Origin: JALZHR01 sp036389695
GTDB taxonomy: Bacteria; Acidobacteriota; Blastocatellia; Pyrinomonadales; Pyrinomonadaceae
Assembly (NCBI GenBank): GCA_036389695.1
Contig: DASVWG010000160.1
Location: 1-11,728 of the forward strand
Reading direction: 5' to 3'
Length of the DNA: 11,728 bases
The notes beneath the pieces are model-generated. The model saw only the letters and a list, made by a program, of their open reading frames with translations, did not search any database and had not been told where the DNA came from. Below are positions 1 through 5,983 of the stretch, in pieces. The position numbers were made by a program, and so were the translations under genes. The first letter of the stretch is position 1. Each line of letters begins with the position of its first letter.

Positions 1-1
1 C

Positions 2-991
2 GGCGATTCGTGGTGGGCGACTTTTATGATTGTCGTCACCTTGACGACCGGCACGGTTTTCGTGATGTGGCTCGGCGAGCAAATCACCGAGCGCGGCATC
101 GGAAACGGAATTTCGCTGCTTATTTTCGCGGGCATCGTCATCGGCTTGCCAAGCGGAGTTATGCAGATTTCCGAACGCGTTCGCGGCGGCAATCCGATGC
201 AGACGCTCGGCGTCATCTTCCTGGTCGTGGTTTTGGTCGCGCTGATTGCGTTGATTGTTTACGTCGAATCGGCGCGACGAAACATCGCCATCAGTTACGC
301 GAGCCGGCGTGTCGGCAATCAGACTTTTAAAGGACAGGAAACGGTTCTGCCTTTGAAAATCAATATGGGCGGCGTGATTCCGGTGATTTTCGCTTCGTCC
401 GTTTTGGCGATGCCGCAGACGCTGATGTCGGCTTTTCCGCCTGACCAGAACGCGCCTGATTCGACGTGGTCGAGGATTTTTCAGTTCTTTACGCAGTTTC
501 ACGGCGGCGACCCGTATTACGAACTGGTCTTTCTGTCGCTGATTGTCCTGTTCACGTTTTTCTACATCACGATTGTCTTTAATACGGACGAGGTGGCGGA
601 CAATCTGCGCAAACACGGCGGATTTGTTCCCGGCATACGCCCGGGCGCGCAGACGGCGGAATATCTGAATTATATTTTGACGCGTCTGACGACCGTCGGC
701 GCGATTTATCTGGCGTTCGTCGCTTTTGTGCCGCAGCTTCTGCTGAGCGGATTTAAAGTCGCGCGGCTGCCGTTTATCGGCGCGAGCGTCGACCAGTTCT
801 TTTCGGCAACGCCGGGCTTAAACTGGATTCCGACCGGATTGGGCTATCAATTCTTTTTCGGCGGCACGTCGCTTCTGATTCTGGTCGGCGTGGCGATGGA
901 CACCATCGCGCAAATCGAAGCCCAGCTCGTGATGAGAAATTACGAAGGCTTCCTTGGAGCAGGTTCACGGCTTAGAGGAAGAAGAAGCTAA
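2..991 (+). CDS. secY: Protein translocase channel subunit SecY (5' partial)
   Basis: This is the pore-forming subunit of the SecYEG translocon in the inner membrane, which exports unfolded proteins and inserts membrane proteins. The reading frame is open from base 2, so the N-terminal quarter to third lies outside the window; about 329 residues are visible against roughly 440 in the family. The visible part begins near transmembrane segment 4 and includes the conserved ITERGIGNGISLLIFAGIV segment. Further hydrophobic helices follow, then the cytoplasmic loop around residues NLRKHGGFVPGIRPG that contacts the ribosome and SecA. The tail, ending GAGSRLRGRRS, is short and basic. Its place just before adk is the usual spc-operon order. 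An internal ATG at base 26 is not the true start, because conserved sequence continues upstream of it. Confidence 0.97.
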   Translation, partial: GDSWWATFMIVVTLTTGTVFVMWLGEQITERGIGNGISLLIFAGIVIGLPSGVMQISERVRGGNPMQTLGVIFLVVVLVALIALIVYVESARRNIAISYASRRVGNQTFKGQETVLPLKINMGGVIPVIFASSVLAMPQTLMSAFPPDQNAPDSTWSRIFQFFTQFHGGDPYYELVFLSLIVLFTFFYITIVFNTDEVADNLRKHGGFVPGIRPGAQTAEYLNYILTRLTTVGAIYLAFVAFVPQLLLSGFKVARLPFIGASVDQFFSATPGLNWIPTGLGYQFFFGGTSLLILVGVAMDTIAQIEAQLVMRNYEGFLGAGSRLRGRRS

Positions 992-999
992 AAACGACT

Positions 1000-1066
1000 C
1001 GGAGACACGGCGACGCGGAGACGCGGGGATTTTTTCTCCGTGTCACCGCGTCTCCCTTTCTCCGCG
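1000..1066. repeat. Inverted repeat of tandem 8-bp units, secY-adk gap
   Basis: The left arm (1000-1031) reads as four 8-bp units: CGGAGACA, CGGCGACG, CGGAGACG, CGGGGATT. The right arm (1035-1066) reads as TCTCCGTG, TCACCGCG, TCTCCCTT, TCTCCGCG. They pair as one imperfect hairpin. The inner stem is 1020-1029 with 1035-1044 around a T5 loop, and pairing continues outward with scattered mismatches to 998/1066. The layout matches the heptamer elements of later gaps, but the unit is 8 bp. The T run sits in the loop and not after the stem, so it does not look like a classical terminator. Confidence 0.75.
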
Positions 1067-1080
1067 TCGTAAGTTTATAA

Positions 1081-1719
1081 ATGAACAAAATTATCGTCTT
1101 AATCGGCGCGCCGGGCGCGGGCAAAGGAACGCAGGCGCGGCTTTTGGAAGAGCGCCGCGGCATTCCGCAAATCTCGACCGGCGATATGTTTCGCGCGCTG
1201 AAAAACGCCGATACGCCGCTCGCCCGCGAAGTGCAGTTGATAATGAAGGAAGGAAAATTAATTTCCGACCATATTACTTTTGAAATCGTCAAGGACAGAA
1301 CCGCGCGCGAAACCGGCAGCTATATTCTCGACGGTTATCCGCGCACGGCGGTGCAGGCGCGCGACCTTGAAGATTTAGCCAAACAGCAGGGCAGAGAAAT
1401 TCAGGCGATTCAGGTTGACGTGCCGCTCGGAAATCTGGAAAAACGGATGACCGGCAGGCGAAATTGCCCGGTTTGCGGCGAGATTTACAACGTTTATTTT
1501 AAGCCGCCGAAAAACGATAATGTGTGCGATTTTCATCCTGAAACTGCGTTGAATCATCGCTCGGACGATAATGAAGAAAGCGTCCGCACGCGGCTTTCGA
1601 CCTATGAAGCGAACACGAAGCCGCTGCTGGATTATTACGAGCAGACCGGGCGTTTGCAAAAAATCGACGGCGAGCGCGGCGTCGAAGAAATTTACGCGGA
1701 TTTGGAAAAATTAATTTAG
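1081..1719 (+). CDS. adk: Adenylate kinase, zinc-LID form
   Basis: Adenylate kinase interconverts ATP + AMP and 2 ADP in the cytosol. The protein is 212 residues, normal for the long bacterial form. The P-loop GAPGAGKGT is at residues 9-17, DGYPRT at 84-89 and TGRR at 124-127, before the LID. The LID carries C129-x2-C132-x16-C149-x2-H152, the spacing of the structural zinc site with His as the fourth ligand. The start follows the secY-adk hairpin by 14 bases and has no clear Shine-Dalgarno sequence; the N-terminus MNKIIVLIGAPGAGKG aligns well with the family, so the ATG is secure. The stop codon TAG runs straight into the next repeat array. Confidence 0.98.
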   Translation: MNKIIVLIGAPGAGKGTQARLLEERRGIPQISTGDMFRALKNADTPLAREVQLIMKEGKLISDHITFEIVKDRTARETGSYILDGYPRTAVQARDLEDLAKQQGREIQAIQVDVPLGNLEKRMTGRRNCPVCGEIYNVYFKPPKNDNVCDFHPETALNHRSDDNEESVRTRLSTYEANTKPLLDYYEQTGRLQKIDGERGVEEIYADLEKLI

Positions 1720-1823
1720 TCCTTAGTCCTTAGTCCTTAGTCCTTTGCTGATTGAGCTAAAACTAAAATGTAGTTTATGCTCAACTTCCAAAGGACAAAG
1801 GACAAATGACGAAGGACGAATAA
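1720..1823. repeat. Heptamer inverted repeat with unique core hairpin, adk-map gap
   Basis: The left arm has four 7-bp units from the base after the adk stop: TCCTTAG three times, then TCCTTTG (1720-1747). The right arm has five: CAAAGGA twice, CAAATGA, CGAAGGA and a degenerate CGAATAA (1789-1823). The arms pair over 28 bp with about four mismatches. Inside lies a separate hairpin: 1752-1765 pairs with 1771-1784 with two mismatches around the loop AAATG. The whole could fold as a rod of about 42 bp. It lacks a terminal T run. Confidence 0.85.
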
Positions 1824-1890
1824 CTAAATGTTAGATTCAAGAGTCGGCGCGGCTTTAAGCCGTGTGAGCCACGTTTTATTGGGAAAGCGA

Positions 1891-2688
1891 ATGATTATCG
1901 CCAAATCGAAAAAAGATTTAGACAAGATGCGCGAGGTCGGCGAGCTGGTTGCCGAAGTTCGTGAAAACTTGCGCGAAATGGTCGCGATCGGCGTCACTTC
2001 GCTGGAATTGAACGCCGCCGCCGACCGGTGGATTCGCGAGCGCGGCGCGATTCCGACCTTTATCGGCTATCACGGCTTTCCGTATGCGATTTGCGCTTCG
2101 GTCAATGAACAGGTCGTGCACGGTTTTTCCAACGACACGCCGCTCAAGGAAGGCGATATTATCTCGATTGATGTGGCGGCAACTTACAACGGTTTTGTCG
2201 GCGACACGGCGATAACCGTTCCGGTCGGAAAAATCAGCGATGACGTCGCGCAGTTGATAAAAGTTACGGAAGAATGTCTGCATCTGGCAATCGAGCAGTG
2301 TTATCCGAATAAGCGCGTCGGCGATTTAGGCTATGCGGTGCAGTCGCACGCTGAAAAATTCGGTTACGGGATTGTGCGCGATTACGTCGGTCACGGCATC
2401 GGGCGCAAAATGCACGAAGCGCCGCAGATTCCGAACTACGGACGCGCCGGAACGCGCGAAAAGATTCGTGCCGGATATTGTTTCGCCATCGAGCCGATGA
2501 TAAATCTCGGCAGCGCCGAAACAAAGGTTCTGGGCGACAAATGGACGGTCATCACGGCGGACGGAAAACCGAGCGCGCATTTCGAGCATTCGATTGCCGT
2601 GACCGAAGAAGGACCGGAAATTTTAACTTTGACGAAAGAGCAAAAGGCGCGGCGAAAACAAGGAAATGCCGGAAGTGCCGCTGCGTAA
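1891..2688 (+). CDS. map: Methionine aminopeptidase, type I
   Basis: This enzyme removes the initiator methionine from new proteins co-translationally, using two metal ions. With the chosen start it has 265 residues, normal for type I. The metal ligands are D94, D105, H168, E201 and E232, with the substrate-side histidines H78 and H175 also present. The motifs are SIDV, GDTA, VGHGIG, MHEAP, FAIEP and HFEHS. The frame is open back to an ATG at 1828, which would add 21 residues. I prefer 1891 because type I enzymes begin almost exactly MIIxKSxxxLxxMR, and GGGA lies a few bases upstream. The longer form is not excluded: an AAGGA inside the repeat arm (1812-1816) lies 11 bases before 1828. A 13-bp palindrome-like sequence (1850-1862) falls in the disputed segment. 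Confidence 0.95.
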   Translation: MIIAKSKKDLDKMREVGELVAEVRENLREMVAIGVTSLELNAAADRWIRERGAIPTFIGYHGFPYAICASVNEQVVHGFSNDTPLKEGDIISIDVAATYNGFVGDTAITVPVGKISDDVAQLIKVTEECLHLAIEQCYPNKRVGDLGYAVQSHAEKFGYGIVRDYVGHGIGRKMHEAPQIPNYGRAGTREKIRAGYCFAIEPMINLGSAETKVLGDKWTVITADGKPSAHFEHSIAVTEEGPEILTLTKEQKARRKQGNAGSAAA

Positions 2689-2726
2689 CTTGAAAAAAGG
2701 TCTGAAAAAGGATAACATAAGCAGTT

Positions 2727-2754
2727 TGTCAATAACTCTTGATTGACACTGTCA
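2727..2754. promoter_or_regulatory. Short nested palindromes upstream of infA
   Basis: TGTCAAT (2727-2733) is the exact reverse complement of ATTGACA (2742-2748), with eight bases between. ATTGACA then runs into a second palindrome, TGACA-C-TGTCA (2744-2754). The three TGTCA/TGACA copies end three bases before the infA ATG. Two mutually exclusive small hairpins, or a protein site with repeated half-sites, are possible. The arms are short, so chance is a serious alternative. Confidence 0.35.
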
Positions 2755-2757
2755 GAT

Positions 2758-2979
2758 ATGTCGAAAGAAGAAGCGATAGAAGTTACGGCTACGGTTCTGG
2801 AAACGCTGCCGAACGCGATGTTCAAGGTTGAATTAGAGGGCAACCAGCATCAGGTTCTGGCGCATATCTCCGGCAAGATGCGGAAAAATTTTATTCGCAT
2901 TCTGCCCGGCGACAGAGTTTTAGTCGAGCTTTCGCCCTACGATTTAAGTCGCGGGCGCATAACGTATCGCTATAAATAA
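2758..2979 (+). CDS. infA: Translation initiation factor IF-1
   Basis: IF1 binds the 30S A site and works with IF2 and IF3 in choosing the initiator tRNA. The 73-residue protein is a single S1-like OB fold with the family sequence VLETLPNAMFKVELEGNQHQ, then AHISGKMRKNFIRILPGDRV and VELSPYDLSRGRITYRYK. The family starts M-(A/S)-KE(D/E)AIEV, which fixes the ATG at 2758; the in-frame TTG at 2743 would add MTLSD, which has no family support. There is no Shine-Dalgarno sequence in the 15 bases before the ATG. The 69-bp gap after map has no heptamer element. rpmJ follows after only 17 bases. Confidence 0.97.
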   Translation: MSKEEAIEVTATVLETLPNAMFKVELEGNQHQVLAHISGKMRKNFIRILPGDRVLVELSPYDLSRGRITYRYK

Positions 2980-2996
2980 AGCGAGGGATTAAAGAA

Positions 2997-3110
2997 ATGA
3001 AAGTTCGTCCTTCTGTAAAGAAAATTTGCGACAAGTGCAAAATTATTCATCGTAAAGGCGTTGTGCGCGTGATTTGTGATAATCCGAAGCATAAGCAGCG
3101 CCAAGGCTAA
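2997..3110 (+). CDS. rpmJ: 50S ribosomal protein L36 (bL36), zinc form
   Basis: L36 is a 37-residue zinc-ribbon protein of the large subunit. The sequence MKVRPSVKKICDKCKIIHRK and the ending KHKQRQG are characteristic. The zinc ligands are C11, C14, C27 and H32, so this is the C+ form that needs zinc. GAGGG at 2983-2987 is a good ribosome binding site nine bases before the ATG. The gene sits tightly behind infA, so the two are almost certainly on one transcript, as in many bacteria. Confidence 0.97.
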   Translation: MKVRPSVKKICDKCKIIHRKGVVRVICDNPKHKQRQG

Positions 3111-3113
3111 GAT

Positions 3114-3189
3114 GATTTTGGATTTTGGATTTTGGATTTTCGATTGAAAGAAGTCCAAATCCAAAATCCAAAATCCAAAATCTAAAATT
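3114..3189. repeat. Heptamer inverted repeat (GATTTTG), rpmJ-rpsM gap
   Basis: The left arm has GATTTTG three times and GATTTTC (3114-3141). The right arm has CCAAATC, CAAAATC three times and a degenerate TAAAATT (3155-3189). The segments 3115-3139 and 3157-3181 are exact reverse complements over 25 bp, with a 17-base centre. The array starts three bases after the rpmJ stop and ends just before the rpsM ribosome binding site. The stem is A/T-rich and has no terminal T run. Confidence 0.9.
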
Positions 3190-3201
3190 TGGAGATTTAG
3201 G

Positions 3202-3585
3202 ATGGCTCGTGTAGCAGGTGTAGATTTACCACCACAAAAAAGAGCGCAAATCGGCTTAACTTATATCTACGGTATCGGAAAGGCTCGCGCGACGGCGATT
3301 CTCGAAGAAGCGCAAATCAATACTGATACGAAAATCAGGGATTTGAGCGAAGACGAGCTCGGACGCATCCGCGCAATTTTGGACGCGCAGGGCGAAGTCG
3401 AAGGCGACCTCCGCAAACGCGTGCAGATGGACATCAAACGCTTGATGGACATCGGCTGCTATCGCGGGCTTCGTCATCGCCGCAGCCTGCCGGTTCGCGG
3501 ACAGCGTACCAGCACCAACGCGCGCACCCGCAAAGGTCCGCGCAAAGCCGCCGTAGCGAAGAAGAAAGCGCCGGGCAAGAAATAA
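3202..3585 (+). CDS. rpsM: 30S ribosomal protein S13 (uS13)
   Basis: S13 lies in the head of the small subunit and contacts the P-site tRNA and the intersubunit bridges. The 127-residue protein begins MARVAGVDLPPQKRAQIGLT and has the YIYGIGKARA helix-hairpin-helix near residues 21-31. The RNA-binding region reads CYRGLRHRRSLPVRGQRTST and is followed by a Lys/Arg-rich tail that reaches tRNA. The start is supported by GGAG at 3191-3194, seven bases before the ATG. It is the first gene of the classical alpha-operon order rpsM-rpsK-rpsD-rpoA-rplQ. Confidence 0.98.
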   Translation: MARVAGVDLPPQKRAQIGLTYIYGIGKARATAILEEAQINTDTKIRDLSEDELGRIRAILDAQGEVEGDLRKRVQMDIKRLMDIGCYRGLRHRRSLPVRGQRTSTNARTRKGPRKAAVAKKKAPGKK

Positions 3586-3591
3586 GACTGA

Positions 3592-3669
3592 GAAGTTAGA
3601 AGACAGAAGCCGGAAGTCAGCATAAAAGCGATTTCTTCCGGCTTCCGACTTCCGACTTCCGACTACTAG
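3592..3669. repeat. Heptamer inverted repeat (CTTCCGA), rpsM-rpsK gap
   Basis: The left arm reads GAAGTTA, GAAGACA, GAAGCCG, GAAGTCA (3592-3619). The right arm reads CTTCCGG, CTTCCGA three times and a degenerate CTACTAG (3635-3669). The inner 11 bp (3606-3616 with 3635-3645) pair perfectly, and pairing continues outward with about five mismatches. The left arm is more diverged than the right. The array ends four bases before the rpsK ATG, where no Shine-Dalgarno sequence is seen. Confidence 0.8.
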
Positions 3670-3673
3670 ATTT

Positions 3674-4078
3674 ATGGCAAAGCAACCAGCAAAAGGCAAA
3701 AAGACTTTTCAGAGAAAAAAAGAGCGGAAGAATATTCCGACCGGAATCGCGTTTATCGCGGCTTCTTTTAACAACACGCTGATTTCCATTACCGATACGC
3801 AGGGGAATTTAATCGCGCAGTCTTCATCGGGCGCGCGCGGATTTCGCGGCTCGCGTAAAGGAACGCCGTTCGCGGCGCAGCAGGCGGCTTCGGAAGTCGC
3901 CCGCAAAGCGGTCGAAGCCGGAATGCGTGAATGCGAAGTTCGCGTCAAAGGTCCGGGCGGCGGTCGTGAATCGGCAATCCGCGCGATTCACCAAGCCGGC
4001 ATTCGCGTGACGGCGATTCGCGACACGACGCCGATTCCGCACAACGGATGCCGTCCGCCGAAACGCAGAAGAGTTTGA
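3674..4078 (+). CDS. rpsK: 30S ribosomal protein S11 (uS11)
   Basis: S11 sits on the platform of the small subunit near the mRNA exit channel. The 134-residue protein has a basic N-terminal extension (about residues 1-18, rich in Lys). The core reads FIAASFNNTLISITDTQGN, SSGARGFRGSRKGTPFAAQQ and the signature VKGPGGGRESAIRAIHQAGI. The ending, TPIPHNGCRPPKRRRV, is typical and complete. The ATG directly follows the preceding repeat arm and lacks a visible ribosome binding site. Confidence 0.98.
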   Translation: MAKQPAKGKKTFQRKKERKNIPTGIAFIAASFNNTLISITDTQGNLIAQSSSGARGFRGSRKGTPFAAQQAASEVARKAVEAGMRECEVRVKGPGGGRESAIRAIHQAGIRVTAIRDTTPIPHNGCRPPKRRRV

Positions 4079-4079
4079 G

Positions 4080-4114
4080 AATTTTCGATTTTCGATTGGC
4101 GATTGGCGATTGGA
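4080..4114. repeat. Solo heptamer array (GATTGGC) without its inverted arm, rpsK-rpsD gap
   Basis: Five consecutive 7-bp units follow the rpsK stop: AATTTTC, GATTTTC, GATTGGC, GATTGGC, GATTGGA. The position and length match the left arm of the paired elements in neighbouring gaps, but no reverse-complement array follows. The next stretch (4115-4150) is A/T-rich with TTTAATT-like words. It reads as a half element or one whose right arm was lost. Confidence 0.65.
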
Positions 4115-4116
4115 TT

Positions 4117-4145
4117 TTGAAATTTAATTTAAGTTTTAATTTAAT
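4117..4145 (+). promoter_or_regulatory. Candidate sigma70-type promoter for rpsD-rpoA-rplQ
   Basis: TTGAAA (4117-4122) and TTTAAT (4140-4145) each match the -35 and -10 consensus at five of six positions, with the ideal 17-base spacer. It lies after the solo repeat arm and ahead of a leader of about 70 bases. The surrounding sequence is very A/T-rich, so such matches arise easily by chance. Confidence 0.3.
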
Positions 4146-4162
4146 TTATCGAAAGGATGAAG

Positions 4163-4212
4163 GGCGGATTTTATTAATCCGTCTGTAAACTTTTCCGTCA
4201 AATTTACGGAGG
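4163..4212 (+). promoter_or_regulatory. Possible structured leader of rpsD
   Basis: GGCGGATT (4163-4170) pairs with AATCCGTC (4176-4183) around the loop TTATT, with one G-U pair. A second small hairpin, CCGT (4195-4198) with ACGG (4206-4209), overlaps the Shine-Dalgarno sequence GGAGG (4208-4212). Ribosomal protein S4 is known to repress its own translation through leader RNA in Escherichia coli and Bacillus. This leader is a plausible site for the same control, but I cannot match it to a known S4-binding motif. Confidence 0.35.
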
Positions 4213-4224
4213 CAAAAATATTTA

Positions 4225-4863
4225 ATGGCTAGATATAGAGAAGCGGTGTGCCGTCTGTGCCGCCGCGAAGGCGCAAAGTTATTTTTAAAGGGCGACCGTT
4301 GTTTCAAACCGTCGTGCCCGATTGAGAAGCGCGGCACGCAGCCGCCGGGAATGCACGGCGCGACCGCGCGGCGCAAAGTTCTGGTCGGCTACGGTCAGCA
4401 ATTACGCGAAAAGCAGAAAGTAAAACGCATTTACTTCGTTCTGGAAAAACAATTCCGCAATTATTTCGAGAAAGCCTCGCGCCAGAAAGGCATCACGGGC
4501 GAAAACCTGCTCTTTTTGCTGGAGCGTCGTTTAGATAACGTCGTTTTCCGCGCCGGTTTTTCCACGTCCCGCCGACAGGCTCGCCAATTGGTCAATCACG
4601 GACACGTCGAAGTCAACGGACGCAAAGTCGATATTCCCTCTTTCCAGGTGAAACAGGGCGACGTCGTGACGATTAAAGAAAAAAGCGTGAGAAATCCGCA
4701 CGTCGAAGGCGCGTGGTCAACCGCCGGCGGTCGCGGTCGTCCCGCATGGATTTCAGCCGGTGCGTCAGATGCTTTGAGCGTGACCGTTTCCGGCTTGCCG
4801 ACGCGCGCCGATATTGACGCGACTATTAACGAGCAGTTGATCGTTGAGCTTTACAGTAAGTAA
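4225..4863 (+). CDS. rpsD: 30S ribosomal protein S4 (uS4), zinc form
   Basis: S4 is a primary assembly protein that binds the 5' domain of 16S rRNA and, in studied bacteria, represses its own operon. The 212-residue protein has the zinc-binding N-terminus C9-x2-C12-x13-C26-x4-C31, as in Thermus S4 and unlike the cysteine-free form. The S4 RNA-binding domain covers about residues 100-163 (LERRLDNVVFRAGFSTSRRQ, then ARQLVNHGHVEVNGRKVDIP). The C-terminal NEQLIVELYSK is typical. The start is supported by GGAGG at 4208-4212, but the spacing of 12 bases is long. The gene has the widest upstream gap of the alpha cluster. Confidence 0.98.
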   Translation: MARYREAVCRLCRREGAKLFLKGDRCFKPSCPIEKRGTQPPGMHGATARRKVLVGYGQQLREKQKVKRIYFVLEKQFRNYFEKASRQKGITGENLLFLLERRLDNVVFRAGFSTSRRQARQLVNHGHVEVNGRKVDIPSFQVKQGDVVTIKEKSVRNPHVEGAWSTAGGRGRPAWISAGASDALSVTVSGLPTRADIDATINEQLIVELYSK

Positions 4864-4871
4864 TTATTGAA

Positions 4872-4958
4872 GTTCAAAGTTCAAAGTTTAAGGTTCAAAG
4901 TTATTATTGCTGACGAACCGAGCTTTGAACTTTGAACCTTAAACTTTGAACTTTATAA
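4872..4958. repeat. Heptamer inverted repeat (GTTCAAA), rpsD-rpoA gap
   Basis: The left arm reads GTTCAAA, GTTCAAA, GTTTAAG, GTTCAAA (4872-4899). The right arm reads TTTGAAC, TTTGAAC, CTTAAAC, TTTGAAC and a degenerate TTTATAA (4924-4958). The segments 4876-4902 and 4928-4954 are exact reverse complements over 27 bp, with a 25-base centre. The variant unit GTTTAAG pairs exactly with its mirror CTTAAAC. The array ends five bases before the rpoA ATG. Confidence 0.92.
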
Positions 4959-4963
4959 AAAAT

Positions 4964-5983
4964 ATGACAACAAACAACCTTTGGACAGATTTTCAAATGC
5001 CGAATCGCTTAGAGGTTGAAAAAGAAACCTTGACCGAGCGATACGGGAAATTTTATGCCCAGCCGTTCGAGCGCGGTTTCGGAACAACTATCGGAAACTC
5101 ACTGCGCCGCGCGTTGCTTTCGTCGATTGAAGGCGCGGCGATTACGGCGGTTAAAATTGAAGGCGTCGAGCATGAATTTTCGTCCATCAAAGGCGTGGTC
5201 GAAGATGCGACGGACGTTATTTTAAATTTAAAGCAAATCCCGTTCAAACTTCATGGAGCGGGCGCTAAAACCTTAACTATCAGCAAATCCGAAGCGGGCG
5301 AAGTGACCAGCGCGGACATCGAAGCCGACGGCGACGTGGAAATTCTCGATGACAGCGTGCACATCGCGACCATCGGCACGGGCGGCGAATTGAATATCGA
5401 AATGCGTCTGAAACACGGACGCGGCTACGTTTCCGCCGAATTCAACAACGACGAAGACCTCAGCTTAGGCTATATCCCGATTGACTCGGTTCACACGCCG
5501 ATTAAAAAAGTCAATTACACCGTCGAAGCGACTCGTCAGGGCTCGAACACGGAATTTGACAAACTGACTATCGAAGTCTGGACGGACGGCTCCGTCAAAC
5601 CGGACGATTCCATCGGTCTGGCGGCAAAGCTCGTCAAAGACCATATGACCATCTTCATCAATTTTGAAGAGGAAGAAGACGAATACAAATACGAAGACAT
5701 CGCGCGTCCGCCGCTGATGCGCAATGACCTTCTCGACCGCTCGGTTGACGAATTGGAATTGTCGGTGCGTTCTTACAACTGCTTGAAAAACGCCGACATT
5801 CGCTCGATTCGCGATTTGGTGCACCGCACCGAGCGCGATATGATGTCAACCAAAAATTTCGGTAAAAAATCCTTGAACGAAATCAAAGACCTTTTGCACG
5901 GCATGGGCTTGGATTTCGGAATGGATTTTGATGAGCAGGGCAATCCGATTCCCGGTTCGGGCGGGCGCGATTTAGCAGATTAG
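4964..5983 (+). CDS. rpoA: DNA-directed RNA polymerase alpha subunit
   Basis: The alpha subunit dimerises to start RNA polymerase assembly and touches UP elements and activators. The protein is 339 residues. The N-terminal domain (about 1-235) has PFERGFGTTIGNSLRRALLS and the EGVEHEFSSIKGVVEDATDV segment. An acidic linker (about 235-255) leads to the C-terminal domain, with LSVRSYNCLKNADI and KNFGKKSLNEIKD. The DNA-contacting positions corresponding to R265, N268 and K298 of E. coli are R269, N272 and K302. The start is the ATG at 4964; an in-frame TTG at 4946 lies inside the repeat arm and is unlikely. No Shine-Dalgarno sequence precedes the ATG. Confidence 0.98.
   Translation: MTTNNLWTDFQMPNRLEVEKETLTERYGKFYAQPFERGFGTTIGNSLRRALLSSIEGAAITAVKIEGVEHEFSSIKGVVEDATDVILNLKQIPFKLHGAGAKTLTISKSEAGEVTSADIEADGDVEILDDSVHIATIGTGGELNIEMRLKHGRGYVSAEFNNDEDLSLGYIPIDSVHTPIKKVNYTVEATRQGSNTEFDKLTIEVWTDGSVKPDDSIGLAAKLVKDHMTIFINFEEEEDEYKYEDIARPPLMRNDLLDRSVDELELSVRSYNCLKNADIRSIRDLVHRTERDMMSTKNFGKKSLNEIKDLLHGMGLDFGMDFDEQGNPIPGSGGRDLAD

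Noticed and set aside
1803..1820. Tiny open frame (ATG at 1806) in the adk-map gap
   Set aside because: It encodes only a few residues and consists of repeat units.
1720..1823. Tandem units as a CRISPR array
   Set aside because: The repeats are only 7 bp, have no unique spacers of 30-40 bp, and reverse orientation in the second half.
1828..1890. N-terminal extension of methionine aminopeptidase from the ATG at 1828
   Set aside because: The family N-terminus aligns at 1891 and the added 21 residues have no counterpart I know; kept only as an alternative start.
2743..2757. TTG start for infA, and TTGACA at 2743 as a -35 box
   Set aside because: IF1 aligns from the ATG at 2758, and the -10 position for this box would fall inside infA without a matching hexamer.
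3114..3189. Heptamer hairpins as ordinary intrinsic terminators
   Set aside because: They lack a T run after the stem, several are A/T-rich, and they lie between genes of one conserved cluster where termination would silence essential genes.
3592..3669. Elements as copies of one transposon-derived MITE
   Set aside because: Unit sequences differ completely between gaps, and no target-site duplications or shared terminal sequence are visible.
4946..4963. TTG start for rpoA
   Set aside because: It lies inside the repeat arm and adds residues not seen in the family; the ATG at 4964 is better.
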